Shown here: positions 1-9,329 of the stretch, piece by piece
Layout: every line of letters begins with the position of its first letter
Numbering within the stretch: the first letter of the stretch is position 1
DNA from: RBG-16-34-14 sp963798865
GTDB lineage: Bacteria > Bacteroidota > Ignavibacteria > Ignavibacteriales > Ignavibacteriaceae
Reading direction: 5' to 3'
NCBI GenBank assembly: GCA_963798865.1
Contig: CAWCVZ010000004.1
Location: 1,178,001-1,242,000, forward strand
DNA: 64,000 bases
Notes under the pieces: model-generated
The model's database searches: none
What the model saw: the letters and a program-made list of their open reading frames with translations, nothing else
What the model was told of the DNA's origin: nothing
Made by a program: the position numbers and the translations under genes

Positions 1-1250
1 ACACTTCCTTTTACAACTCCAATGGGTTCAGATGCTGAAAGAAAAAAAGCAGGATAAATTCCGGATATGATGCCAACAAATAATCCAACAATAATTAATA
101 AAACCAGGTTCGTTGGATCTGTAAAAATTTTAAATGATAATTCTTTTCCTGAAAGATTATTGAATACAGGAATCAAAAGTTCAATTAAAAAAACTGAAAC
201 GATGACAGCAAAAAAACTAAGGATTAATGATTCGCCGAGAAACTGTTTGATTAACATTAGTCTATCGGCACCAAGAACTTTTCTCATTCCAACCTCGCGT
301 GCACGTTTAGCAGAACGTGCTGTTGCAAGATTCATAAAGTTAATGCAGGCAATTAGAATAATTAAAACTCCAACAACAGAAAAAATGTAAATGTTTGCTT
401 CATCATTATTCTGCTGCATTTCATAATCAAGTTTAGATTTTAAATGAATATCAGTTAGTGGCTGGAGATAGTGAATAATCTGCGGCTTTAAATGATCAGG
501 ATAATATTTCTGAACAAATGCGGGAAACTGTTTTTCGAGAACTCCGGGATTAACTCCTTTTCTTAATAAAAAATAAGTCCAGTTCGGATTCCAAACCCAG
601 TTAGTCTGAATGAATTGTCCTAAAATCTGGTTAACGGTAGAAAAAGAAATTAAACAATCAAAATTAAAATGAGTTTGTTTCGGGAGCTCATCAAAAACTC
701 CGGTTACCAGAAGATTAAAATTACTTTCATAGAGAATTGTTTTGCCGACAGGGTTTTCATCTCCAAAATATTTATGTGCAAGTTCCTTTGTAAATATTAT
801 TGAATTCGGATTTGTGAGTGCAGTATTTTTATCTCCGCTCTTAAGTGGAAAATCAAAAATTTTGAAAAAAGTTGAATCGGCAAAATAGATATGACTTTCA
901 TTGAATTTATTATCACCATATTGTAATGTTAACGATGGCTGTTGGAAATTAAATAACCTGCAGCCTTCTTCAATATACTCAGGATAATCGGTAAGCATTG
1001 CTTTCATAACAGGGAACGGGTTGCTTGAAGAAAATTCTCCCCCCTCCCCTTCCAGTTCAATTTTTTCAGTCAGTCTGTAAATCCTATCCGCTTTTGAATT
1101 GAACCTGTCATAACTTATTTCATCTCTCACAAAAAGATAAATAAGCATGAAGCAGGCAATACCAATTGCTAATCCTGAAATATTGATTAAAGAATACGTT
1201 TTGTTATAAAGGAGGTTTCTTAAGGCAATCTTTATATAATTTTTTAGCAT
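1..1250 (-). CDS. ABC transporter permease, MacB/FtsX type (3' part cut off by window edge)
   Basis: Inner-membrane permease of an ABC export system. The frame opens with ATG at 1250 and stays open to base 1, so about 416 N-terminal residues of an expected ~800 are visible. After an N-terminal membrane segment (around residues 20-42, GLAIGIACFMLIYLFV) comes a MacB-like periplasmic core, then a second membrane segment and the FtsX signature REVGMRKVLGA. It is closely similar in layout to the two complete permeases upstream and starts 9 bases after the stop of its neighbour, so it is the last visible gene of the minus-strand exporter operon. The substrate cannot be read from the sequence. Confidence 0.9.
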   Translation of the reverse strand, partial: MLKNYIKIALRNLLYNKTYSLINISGLAIGIACFMLIYLFVRDEISYDRFNSKADRIYRLTEKIELEGEGGEFSSSNPFPVMKAMLTDYPEYIEEGCRLFNFQQPSLTLQYGDNKFNESHIYFADSTFFKIFDFPLKSGDKNTALTNPNSIIFTKELAHKYFGDENPVGKTILYESNFNLLVTGVFDELPKQTHFNFDCLISFSTVNQILGQFIQTNWVWNPNWTYFLLRKGVNPGVLEKQFPAFVQKYYPDHLKPQIIHYLQPLTDIHLKSKLDYEMQQNNDEANIYIFSVVGVLIILIACINFMNLATARSAKRAREVGMRKVLGADRLMLIKQFLGESLILSFFAVIVSVFLIELLIPVFNNLSGKELSFKIFTDPTNLVLLIIVGLFVGIISGIYPAFFLSASEPIGVVKGS

Positions 1251-1259
1251 AAAATTTCT

Positions 1260-3692
1260 TTATTCATATCTTAATGATTTAACAGGGTTGGCTGTGGCAG
1301 CTCTAATTGATTGGTAGCTGACAGTAAATATTGCAATAAAAATTGCAATCATACTTGCAGCAACAAATGCCCAGATTGTCAAATCAATTCTGTATGCAAA
1401 ATCTTCCAACCATTTATTTAAAGCAAAGTAAGCAATTGGCCATGCTATAATGTTTGATATGAGAACCCACTTTGCAAAATCCTTTAAAAGAAGAATAACG
1501 ATTCCCGGAACGGAGGCACCGAGAATTTTTCTAATACCTACTTCTTTTGTTCTTTGCTCGGTTGTAAATGCTGCTAAACCAAGTAAACCAAGACACGCAA
1601 TTAATATTGCGAGAATTGAGAATACAGTTACAATTATTCCGGTTCTTTTTTCTGCTGCGTATGCCTTCGCAAATTGTTCATCGAAAAAGACATATTCAAA
1701 AGCCTGGTTTCCGGCATATTTATGCCAGACATTTTCAATTTCTTTCAGTTTATCATTAATATTATTGGGATTAACTTTAACAGAAATGTTTCTTCCAAAA
1801 TTATCAGGATAAAATAAAAATATTAATATCGGCTGTATTTTCTGATGCAATGATTGAAAATGGAAATCCTTCATTACACCTATTACATTAACCACAAATG
1901 CATTTTCATTTTCACCATGAGCGTGTTCTATTTGTTTTCCTATTGGGTCCTCAGAAATTCCAAATTCTTTTGCAGCTGTTTCATTCATTACTACCGCTAA
2001 TGTATCGGTACCATAAGATTCAGAATAGAATCTTCCTTTATCCATTTTAATTCCATATACTGAAGCAAAATTATAATCTGCAAACATTATATTAACAAGG
2101 TGATTTTCATTTGTACCGTAAACTTTATAAGGAGTATTACCGAGGTTCTCACCAAAAATTATATCACTGTTGCTTGCATCAATTACCCCGGGAAGAGATT
2201 TTAAATCGGTAATAAAGCTTTTAATAATACCCGGTCTTTGTATCCCCACATCATCCGTTTTCTTAACAACAATTATCTGGTCTTTATTAAAACCTAAATT
2301 TTTATTACTGATATAATTAAGCTGGTTATAAACTATGATTGTCCCGATAAACAGTGTTATTGAAACCGCAAACTGCACAACTACAAGACTGTTTCTTAAC
2401 CATGGATTTCTTCCGGACTGCCCGGTTTCTCTTTTCAAAACTTTAACCGGGTTAAAAGATGACAAATAAAGTGCAGGGTATCCGCCTGCAAAGATTCCAA
2501 CAATTAGAATAAATAACATCAGCATGGGGATTAAATAAATATTTGAGAAATAATTTAATGTTAATTTTTTCCCAACAAGCTCACTAAAAGGATGTATAGA
2601 AATTTCTATAATTATTAATGAAAGGATTACGGCAATAGAAGTCATTAAAATAGACTCGGTTAGAAATTGTTTTATTAATTGCGGTCGGCTAGAACCAAGA
2701 GTTTTTCTCACACCAATTTCTTTTAACCGGTTGGTTGAACGTGCTGTGGCAAGATTCGTAAAGTTAATACAGGCAATAAGCAAAATACCTGCAGCTATCA
2801 GTGAAAAAATATAGACATAGGCAATATTACTGTTTGGTTCAATCTCGGCATCAAGATGTGAATAAAGATGAATATCGGTTATGGGCTGCAGTTCATATTT
2901 ATATCTTGCACCTTTTTTTTCCAACTCAGACATTGGTGTATTTAGAAATCTTTCAATTTCAGGATAAGCATTTTTTTCAACCATACCCGGTAATTTTGCA
3001 GCAAATTGTTCTGCTGGATAATTTTTCCGAAGCACTAAATAGGTATGAAAACTATTGTTCAGCCAGCCCTGCTGTTCTATAAATGGATATGAATAAATTG
3101 ATGCAAGAAAATCAAAATGCAAATGAGAATTTTCCGGGAATTCTTTAACGACGCCAGTAATTTTATAATCTCTCCTGTTATCCGAATTAATTAATTTGCC
3201 AATCGGGTCTTCATTTCCAAAATATTTCTTTGCCATTCTTTCAGTTATAACTACGGATTCTGGTTGTGTTAAAGCAGTCTTAGGATCACCTTTTAAAAAT
3301 TCTACAGTGAATACATCGAAGAAAGAAGAATCAACCCAGAAAAATTTTTCCTCACTAAAAACTTTATCTCCATATCTTAAAACAGGATAACCGAAACTTC
3401 TAAATCTTGTTACTGATTCTACTTCAGGATAATCCTGTAAAAGTACTTTTCGCAAAGGCGGAGGTGTAACTGCAGCAATAAAATCGTTATCGCCTAAAGA
3501 ACCATTAACAGTAATTCTGTAAATCCTGTCTGATTTTGAATTGAATCGGTCGTAGCTTAATTCATCAAATACATAGAGCATAATAAGAATGCAGCAAGCC
3601 ATTCCAACGGCAAGCCCGGTAATGTTTATTGCCGAATATGTTTTAAACCTTGAAAGATTTCTTAATGCAATTTTTAAATAATTACTAATCAT
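1260..3692 (-). CDS. ABC transporter permease, MacB/FtsX type
   Basis: Full-length permease of 810 residues. Layout: membrane segment at about 22-43, MacB-type periplasmic core to about 290, membrane segment at 294-316 followed by the first FtsX motif RLKEIGVRKTLGSS (322-335), a second periplasmic core, and a C-terminal FtsX half with EQRTKEVGIRKILGAS. This duplicated core-FtsX arrangement is typical of Bacteroidota permeases that combine two MacB-like halves in one chain. It lacks an ATPase domain and must use the ATPases encoded upstream. It lies 17 bases downstream of a paralogous permease; the paralogues look like tandem duplicates. Such systems export peptides, lipids or antibiotics; the cargo here is unknown. 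Confidence 0.93.
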   Translation of the reverse strand: MISNYLKIALRNLSRFKTYSAINITGLAVGMACCILIMLYVFDELSYDRFNSKSDRIYRITVNGSLGDNDFIAAVTPPPLRKVLLQDYPEVESVTRFRSFGYPVLRYGDKVFSEEKFFWVDSSFFDVFTVEFLKGDPKTALTQPESVVITERMAKKYFGNEDPIGKLINSDNRRDYKITGVVKEFPENSHLHFDFLASIYSYPFIEQQGWLNNSFHTYLVLRKNYPAEQFAAKLPGMVEKNAYPEIERFLNTPMSELEKKGARYKYELQPITDIHLYSHLDAEIEPNSNIAYVYIFSLIAAGILLIACINFTNLATARSTNRLKEIGVRKTLGSSRPQLIKQFLTESILMTSIAVILSLIIIEISIHPFSELVGKKLTLNYFSNIYLIPMLMLFILIVGIFAGGYPALYLSSFNPVKVLKRETGQSGRNPWLRNSLVVVQFAVSITLFIGTIIVYNQLNYISNKNLGFNKDQIIVVKKTDDVGIQRPGIIKSFITDLKSLPGVIDASNSDIIFGENLGNTPYKVYGTNENHLVNIMFADYNFASVYGIKMDKGRFYSESYGTDTLAVVMNETAAKEFGISEDPIGKQIEHAHGENENAFVVNVIGVMKDFHFQSLHQKIQPILIFLFYPDNFGRNISVKVNPNNINDKLKEIENVWHKYAGNQAFEYVFFDEQFAKAYAAEKRTGIIVTVFSILAILIACLGLLGLAAFTTEQRTKEVGIRKILGASVPGIVILLLKDFAKWVLISNIIAWPIAYFALNKWLEDFAYRIDLTIWAFVAASMIAIFIAIFTVSYQSIRAATANPVKSLRYE

Positions 3693-3709
3693 AATATTCT
3701 CACTGTTTA

Positions 3710-6091
3710 TTATTCATACCTAAGTGATTTAACCGGATTAGTTACGGCTGCTTTTATTGCCTGATAACTGACAGTAAGAAAAGCAATGAACAATGTTAAA
3801 AATGCTGCTGCAATAAAAGTTTCAAACCCGATATTTATCCTGTATGCAAAATCTTTCAGCCAGTTATTCATAAAAAAATAAGCTAACGGCCAGGCTATAA
3901 TGTTTGCAAGTAAAATTAATATTATAAATTGCTTTGTTGTTAGGAAAAGAATATTGCCAACAGACGCGCCAAGCACTTTTCTTATGCCGATTTCCTTGGT
4001 ACGTTGTTCGGTCATATAAGAAGCCAGTCCGAATAAGCCAAGGCAAGCAATAAAAATAGCAAGCCAGGTAAAACCGGAAATAAGCCGTGCAAAATTTTGT
4101 TCACTTTTATAAAGCTGATTAAACTCATCGTCAAGAAAAGAAAATTCAAAAGGATGATTTGGATTTATTTTTTCCCAGATATTTTGAACAGACGATATTG
4201 CACTATTAATCCTTCCGGGTTTTATTCTTATTGAAACTGTATTATTCGCCGGCGGCTGGTTTACAATCATTAGTGGTTCAATCTTGTGTCTCATCGAAGC
4301 AAAATGAAAATCCTTAACAACTCCAATAACCGTTAAAGGATTTGGAGAACTTAAATTGAATTTCTTTCCTATAGGATCTTTCCAGCCAAGTGATTTTACT
4401 GCAGCTTCATTAATTATTACAGACTGCTTCTGGTCTGACGGAAATTCGAGAGAGAAATTTCTTCCTTCAGCCATTTCCATTTTCATATTCGGAATAAAAT
4501 TTTCGTCAGCCGACATAATTGATAAAATCCAGATATCTTCAGTACTTGAATATCCCTCAGGCTGAACACCGGTTCTTCCGAAACCTCTTCCCGGAAGTGT
4601 TGAAGAAAACGAAACTCCTGCAACGGAAGAAATTTTTTGAATTTCATTTTTAAATGATTCAGAATTTTTTCGCAGTTCCTGATCATTTAAATCAATTGTA
4701 AGAACCTGCTCCCTGTTATAGCCTGCATTTTTATTTCTGATATATTCTATCTGCTGGTAAACAATGTAAGTCCCAATTATCATCCCGATAGAAGTTGAAA
4801 ATTGTATTACAACTAAAACTCTTCGGAGCCAGATACCGCTTTTGGAATTTTTAATAGTTCCTTTTAAAACTTTTGCCGGTTGAAACCTTGACAAAACAAA
4901 TGCAGGATAAGTTCCTGCTAGTAATCCAAGTATGACTGTTCCTCCTAAAAGAATAAAAATAAGAGCGGGATTTTCTGAAAAATGTTTTAATGGACTCCAC
5001 GTTATTCCTGCTTCCGGAGCAAAAATTTCAATAAGAGCTAACGCAAAGACAAGTGAAATAAAGCATAGTAAAACAGATTCACCAAGATATTGCATAATTA
5101 ATTGCCGCTTTACAGCTCCGACTACTTTTCGTAAACCAACTTCTTTAGCGCGTGTTGCAGCTCTTGCGGTGGATAAATTCATAAAATTGAATGAAGCAAT
5201 TATCAGGATAAAAACAGCAACAGCAAAAAGTGAATAGATATAGCTTATATCACTTTTGGATTGATTGGCATCATCAAATAAAATATCTGATGATTTAAGA
5301 TGAACATCTTTTAACGGCTGCAGAGTTACATTAAAATTTTTACCGACATTATTTTTTCTTATTAAACTTTCAAGCTTTGACTCAACAGGAATTTCAGATT
5401 CCGGTTTATCCAGCTTAATATAGGTGGTCATACTAATAATATTCCATGAATTAAGATAATTAGCATAGTTTGAATCGCCAGCAGTCGGCAGAAGTGAAAC
5501 AACAATATCCATTGCAAGATGAGATGTTGCGGGTACATCTTTCATAATTCCAACAACTTCTACATCGGTATTATTATCAACTTTAAATGTTTTACCAAGA
5601 GGATTTTCATTACCAAAAATTTTGGAAGCAATTGTCTCAGTTAAAACTGCTGTGTTGGGATTAGTTAAAACAGTATTCTTATCCCCGGTTACAAGATTAA
5701 AATTAAAAACTTTAAATAAAGATGGTTCTGCATAAACAAGATCGGTTGTGTATAAAGTTTTGTGGTCATACTCAACAAGATCTTTCCCGCTTCTGCTTAA
5801 CCGAACTGATTCGGTTACTTCCGGGAACTCTTCTTTCATTGCAGGTCCAAGAGCAGGAAGAGTTATACCGACTAAATTGCTGCTTACACCGAGAGCTTTA
5901 TCAATTGTAAGCACCCTGAAAATTTTTTCCGCCTCAGGATGCTGCATATCATACGAGAGTTCATTCTGAATATAAAGTATAATTAAAACAGAGCAAGCTA
6001 AAGCAATTGCAAGACCAGTGATATTTATAAATGAAATCCCTTTGTTCTTTGTTAGGTTTCTAAAAGCAATTTTAAAGTAACTCTTAATCAT
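3710..6091 (-). CDS. ABC transporter permease, MacB/FtsX type
   Basis: A 793-residue permease with the same duplicated architecture as its two downstream paralogues. It has an N-terminal membrane segment (FINITGLAIALACSVLIILY, about 21-40), a periplasmic MacB-like core, an internal FtsX half with RAKEVGLRKVVGA, a second core, and a C-terminal FtsX half carrying EQRTKEIGIRKVLGAS. It is the first permease of the operon and follows the small 100-residue gene by 13 bases. Three permeases in a row against two ATPases suggests either alternative complexes or a heteromeric exporter. Known family role: transfer of substrate across the inner membrane or out of it together with an HlyD-type adaptor. 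Confidence 0.93.
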   Translation of the reverse strand: MIKSYFKIAFRNLTKNKGISFINITGLAIALACSVLIILYIQNELSYDMQHPEAEKIFRVLTIDKALGVSSNLVGITLPALGPAMKEEFPEVTESVRLSRSGKDLVEYDHKTLYTTDLVYAEPSLFKVFNFNLVTGDKNTVLTNPNTAVLTETIASKIFGNENPLGKTFKVDNNTDVEVVGIMKDVPATSHLAMDIVVSLLPTAGDSNYANYLNSWNIISMTTYIKLDKPESEIPVESKLESLIRKNNVGKNFNVTLQPLKDVHLKSSDILFDDANQSKSDISYIYSLFAVAVFILIIASFNFMNLSTARAATRAKEVGLRKVVGAVKRQLIMQYLGESVLLCFISLVFALALIEIFAPEAGITWSPLKHFSENPALIFILLGGTVILGLLAGTYPAFVLSRFQPAKVLKGTIKNSKSGIWLRRVLVVIQFSTSIGMIIGTYIVYQQIEYIRNKNAGYNREQVLTIDLNDQELRKNSESFKNEIQKISSVAGVSFSSTLPGRGFGRTGVQPEGYSSTEDIWILSIMSADENFIPNMKMEMAEGRNFSLEFPSDQKQSVIINEAAVKSLGWKDPIGKKFNLSSPNPLTVIGVVKDFHFASMRHKIEPLMIVNQPPANNTVSIRIKPGRINSAISSVQNIWEKINPNHPFEFSFLDDEFNQLYKSEQNFARLISGFTWLAIFIACLGLFGLASYMTEQRTKEIGIRKVLGASVGNILFLTTKQFIILILLANIIAWPLAYFFMNNWLKDFAYRINIGFETFIAAAFLTLFIAFLTVSYQAIKAAVTNPVKSLRYE

Positions 6092-6104
6092 TTTATTTTC
6101 CGGG

Positions 6105-6407
6105 TTAATCTTGAAGAACTAATTTTCTTTGTCTGAAAAGAACCTGAATATATTTTGAACCCTGTGATGGAGTGAATATTTGAACAAGCTCCCAATCTTT
6201 ACTGTAGCCTTCTATATTATTTCTGAGATGATTTATTTTTTCTTCGAGGGGAGCGGAAGTCAAAGATGAATGTTTTGAGTCAGTCACTTCCCAGTCAAAG
6301 GATTCAACTCTGAAATTGAAGCCGGATTTTTTTTCTCCAATTTTAACTTCAACTTCAGCAATTTCATTTTCTCTGAAGTGTGGAATCGGGATACAAATAT
6401 CATGCAT
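6105..6407 (-). CDS. Hypothetical protein within ABC exporter operon
   Basis: I do not recognise this 100-residue protein. It has no signal peptide or membrane segment, is rich in charged residues and looks like a small soluble beta-rich domain (segments such as AEVEVKIGEKKSGFNFRVES, then a C-terminal WELVQIFTP...YIQVLFRQRK stretch). The start is supported by a strong ribosome binding site, AGGAGG followed by ATGCT and the ATG at 6407. It lies between the second ATPase gene (63 bases upstream) and the first permease (13 bases downstream), so it is very probably co-transcribed and may be an accessory or regulatory part of the exporter. That role is inference from position only. Confidence 0.75.
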   Translation of the reverse strand: MHDICIPIPHFRENEIAEVEVKIGEKKSGFNFRVESFDWEVTDSKHSSLTSAPLEEKINHLRNNIEGYSKDWELVQIFTPSQGSKYIQVLFRQRKLVLQD

Positions 6408-6470
6408 AGCATCCTCCTGATTGAATAAGTTTACATATTCTTTTTTATTATAATCCCCTTTGGTAAAGTT

Positions 6471-7145
6471 TTAATTTTCAATCCATCCATCTTTTAATCT
6501 TATTACTCTGTTTCCAAAAGAAGCATTTTCTTCCGAATGGGTTACCTGTATAATTGTCTTTCCTTCTTCATTTAATTTCTTTAAAAGCTGCATAACTTCT
6601 TTTCCCTGTTCAGAATGAAGATTGCCTGTTGGTTCATCAGCAAGAATAAGTTTTGGTTGTGCAATAACTGCCCGCGCAATTGCAACAAGCTGCTGCTGTC
6701 CCCCTGAAAGCTGGTTTGGAAAAAGATCCATTTTGGCAACAATGTTAAACCTGTCAAGTATTTCTGCAATCTTACCTTTTCTCTCATCTCCTTTTATTTT
6801 CTGGTAGAGCAATGGTGTTTCAAGATTTTCATAAACTGTCAGTTCATCAATTAAATGATATTGCTGGAAAACAAATCCTATATAAGTTTTATGAAGGTTC
6901 GATAATTTTTTTTCTTTCATTTTATGAACAACTTCATCAAAAAAGAAATATTCTCCCGCAGTAGGAATATCAAGCATGCCAAGGATATGAAGTATTGTTG
7001 ATTTTCCGGAGCCGGAAGGACCCATTATTGAAATGAATTCACCTTCATCAACATTAAAGCTTACATCCCTGAGAACGTACGATTTTAAAGAACCGTTTGA
7101 ATAATACTTTTCTATGTTTTTTAATTTTATCAAACTACCCGGCAT
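6471..7145 (-). CDS. ABC transporter ATP-binding protein, LolD/MacB-like
   Basis: Cytoplasmic ATPase of 224 residues that powers the FtsX-type permeases next door. Visible: Walker A GPSGSGKST (42-50), Q-loop in FVFQQYHLID (Q94), signature LSGGQ (146-150), Walker B LILADEPTGNL (166-176) and switch histidine in VTHSE (H203). One departure from the family: the residue after the signature is QQL rather than the usual QQR. The gene starts 3 bases after the stop of the other ATPase gene, suggesting translational coupling; the two ATPases are clearly paralogous and may form a heterodimer or serve different permeases. Confidence 0.95.
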   Translation of the reverse strand: MPGSLIKLKNIEKYYSNGSLKSYVLRDVSFNVDEGEFISIMGPSGSGKSTILHILGMLDIPTAGEYFFFDEVVHKMKEKKLSNLHKTYIGFVFQQYHLIDELTVYENLETPLLYQKIKGDERKGKIAEILDRFNIVAKMDLFPNQLSGGQQQLVAIARAVIAQPKLILADEPTGNLHSEQGKEVMQLLKKLNEEGKTIIQVTHSEENASFGNRVIRLKDGWIEN

Positions 7146-7148
7146 TAC

Positions 7149-7838
7149 TTATACGTGAAATTTCTCTTTATAATTTTCAGTTACTACATGTCCATCAAAC
7201 AAATGGATTATCCTGTTGCCATACTCTGCATAAGTCGGAGAATGAGTAACCATTACTATGGTGGTACCGGCTTCATTAAGACCGGTTAGAATACTCATTA
7301 CTTCGTCACCTCTTGCAGAATCGAGGTTACCGGTAGGCTCATCTGCCAGAATTAATTTAGGATTACCGACTATAGCCCGTGATACTGCAACTCTTTGCTG
7401 CTGCCCGCCTGAAAGCTGCTGAGGAAAATGATTTGCACGATGCATAATTTCCATCCTCTCAAGAGCTTCATTAACTTTTTGTTTTCTGTCTGCTGCATTA
7501 ACGCCAAGGTATAACAATGGTAATTCAACATTTTCATGAACAGTTAATTCATCAATAAGATTAAAACTTTGAAAAACGAACCCAATATTTTCTTTCCTGA
7601 GCTGCGCTCTTTGCCTCTCTGAAAATCCTGATACCTCCTTTTCCAAAAAATAAAGTTCACCATCCGAAGGATTATCAAGCAAACCGAGAATATTAAGCAG
7701 TGTAGATTTACCACAACCTGAAGGTCCCATTATTGAAACAAACTCTCCTGCTTTTATTTCCATATTAACATTATTTAAAGCAGTTGTTTCAACTTCATCT
7801 GTTGTATAGATTTTTCTAAGATTAGCTGAACGGATCAT
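7149..7838 (-). CDS. ABC transporter ATP-binding protein, LolD/MacB-like
   Basis: ATPase of 229 residues, the first of two in the operon. Motifs: Walker A GPSGCGKST (38-46), Q-loop FVFQSFNLIDELTV, signature LSGGQQQR (142-149), Walker B LILADEPTGNLDS (162-174) and H199 in VTHSP. All catalytic elements are intact, unlike its neighbour which has a substitution just after the signature. It follows the HlyD-type adaptor gene by 46 bases and precedes the second ATPase by 3 bases. Family knowledge: these ATPases drive MacB-like mechanotransmission rather than classical alternating-access transport. Confidence 0.95.
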   Translation of the reverse strand: MIRSANLRKIYTTDEVETTALNNVNMEIKAGEFVSIMGPSGCGKSTLLNILGLLDNPSDGELYFLEKEVSGFSERQRAQLRKENIGFVFQSFNLIDELTVHENVELPLLYLGVNAADRKQKVNEALERMEIMHRANHFPQQLSGGQQQRVAVSRAIVGNPKLILADEPTGNLDSARGDEVMSILTGLNEAGTTIVMVTHSPTYAEYGNRIIHLFDGHVVTENYKEKFHV

Positions 7839-7884
7839 TTTAGCTCCAGAATTTTTGTTTATTAATTTTTATTTTTTTCAACTT

Positions 7885-9135
7885 TCAATTTAGAACGAGT
7901 TTTTCCACATCACCAAAATTATCATAAGAAGATGTAATAACTCTTTCGCCGGGCTTTAAGCCTTCAATAACTTCAAATGAACTTGTATTCTGTCTTCCAA
8001 GCTTAATACTGCGTCTTGTTGCATACCCGCCGGACTTATCAATTACAAAAATCCACTGGCCCCCTGTTGTCTGATAAAATCCGCCTCGTTCTACAGTAAC
8101 TGCTTCACCAAGTTCACCAAGTTCAAGTTTTATCTGAAGAGTTTGTCCTCTCCTTATTCCGTTAGGTACTTTACCAATGAAATGCATATCAACTTCAAAT
8201 CTTCCGTTTGTAACCTGCGGAAATACTGTTTTAATTATTAATTGATAATTATTGCCTGCAAAAGAAAACTCTCCTTTTTGTCCCGGTAGAACGCGGGCAA
8301 TATAATGTTCATCAATTGAAGCACGCACTTTGTTTGAATCAACAACATCTATCCTTCCGAGGTTTTCACCACGTGCAATTGATTGCCCTATTTCAGCGTT
8401 AAGTGCGGTTAACTGCCCTTTGATTGGTGCTCTAACTGTCAGGTTTTCTAATTGAGTTTTTGTAACTGAAAGATTTGACTGAAGAGTTTCAACTGATTGC
8501 TCCAGCTGACTGATTTGTTGCGCTCTGAATAATGAATCCTGTTTGTAAGTTTCAACAGTCAGGTTTCTTTTTTGAACAGTGTAATCATAATTTTCTTTTG
8601 ATCTGTCAAATTCAATCTTGGAAACAAGGTTTTTTTCAAAAAGAATTTTATTGTTCTCATAAACTCTTTTTTTATCCATCAAGTCATATTCAATATCGAG
8701 CAACTGTGATTGCAAATTAAGTTTGTTTTGCTCCATCGAAAGTCTTGTGCTTCTCAGATTGTTTATCTGTGAAAAAACATTTGCCTGGTTATAAATTACA
8801 TCAAGTGTTAGTTGAGCATTATCCATTCTAATAATAGGATCTCCAACATTTAAGAAAGCTCCCTCTTCAACAAATTTTTCCACAACTCTGCCACCTTCAG
8901 ATACATCGAGAAAAAAAGTCTGGATAGGCTCAACTGTCCCTGTTACAGGTATGAATTCCTGGAATGGACCAAACTTAACTTCAGAGACAGTTATTCTCTC
9001 AGATTCAACATTCAGTTTTGAACTCTTATCTGCAAAAAGTAAAAGATATATTATGAATATGAACAATAACCCGCCGCCGCCAAACATCATTATTCTTTTA
9101 GGTGTCCAGGTTTTTTTTTCTATTTTTCTATCCAT
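7885..9135 (-). CDS. HlyD/MacA-type periplasmic adaptor subunit
   Basis: Membrane-fusion (adaptor) protein of 416 residues that would link the inner-membrane permeases to an outer-membrane channel. An N-terminal membrane anchor lies at about 15-35; the two halves of a lipoyl domain flank a long coiled-coil hairpin (about 115-232, heptad-like with MEQNKLNLQSQLLDIEYDL), and beta-barrel and membrane-proximal domains follow. The second lipoyl half is recognisable as NLTVRAPIKGQLTALNAEIG (231-250). It is the promoter-proximal gene of the operon; no TolC-like gene is in the window. The start ATG at 9135 has a GGAG about 12 bases upstream. Regulation is probably by the NtrC-type system at 9.8-12.6 kb. 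Confidence 0.93.
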   Translation of the reverse strand: MDRKIEKKTWTPKRIMMFGGGGLLFIFIIYLLLFADKSSKLNVESERITVSEVKFGPFQEFIPVTGTVEPIQTFFLDVSEGGRVVEKFVEEGAFLNVGDPIIRMDNAQLTLDVIYNQANVFSQINNLRSTRLSMEQNKLNLQSQLLDIEYDLMDKKRVYENNKILFEKNLVSKIEFDRSKENYDYTVQKRNLTVETYKQDSLFRAQQISQLEQSVETLQSNLSVTKTQLENLTVRAPIKGQLTALNAEIGQSIARGENLGRIDVVDSNKVRASIDEHYIARVLPGQKGEFSFAGNNYQLIIKTVFPQVTNGRFEVDMHFIGKVPNGIRRGQTLQIKLELGELGEAVTVERGGFYQTTGGQWIFVIDKSGGYATRRSIKLGRQNTSSFEVIEGLKPGERVITSSYDNFGDVEKLVLN

Positions 9136-9181
9136 TAAATAAAATTCTCCACAAAGATTTCCTGAAAATTAATTTGCTTAG

Positions 9182-9197
9182 TTCAACTAATATGCCC
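9182..9197 (-). promoter_or_regulatory. Possible sigma-54 (-24/-12) promoter of the exporter operon
   Basis: On the minus strand the sequence GGGCAT, five bases, TTGAA resembles the -24/-12 consensus TGGCAC-N5-TTGCA. The GG is present with the correct 10-base gap, but the -12 element has GA in place of GC, so the match is imperfect. It would place the transcription start near 9170, about 35 bases before the adaptor gene, and about 145 bases from the palindrome at 9309-9324, which is the usual enhancer distance for NtrC-type activators. Confidence 0.35.
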
Positions 9198-9308
9198 AGT
9201 GGAATTGTTTTCTAAAATTCTTTCATCAAAAAATAGAACCTCTAATCAATTATATGCACCAAAATGTTTTACAGGACTTGCTAATAGTGTACGCTTATAT
9301 TACAATTG

Positions 9309-9324
9309 TGTTCGTAAACGAACA
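9309..9324. promoter_or_regulatory. Palindromic operator, probable NtrC-type enhancer site
   Basis: Perfect inverted repeat TGTTCG TAAA CGAACA in an otherwise AT-rich intergenic stretch, about 175 bases upstream of the exporter adaptor gene and about 480 bases upstream of the response regulator gene. Fis-type HTH domains of NtrC-family regulators bind palindromes of this size upstream of sigma-54 promoters. Assignment to the regulator at 9805 is inference from proximity. Confidence 0.55.
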
Positions 9325-9329
9325 GAAAA

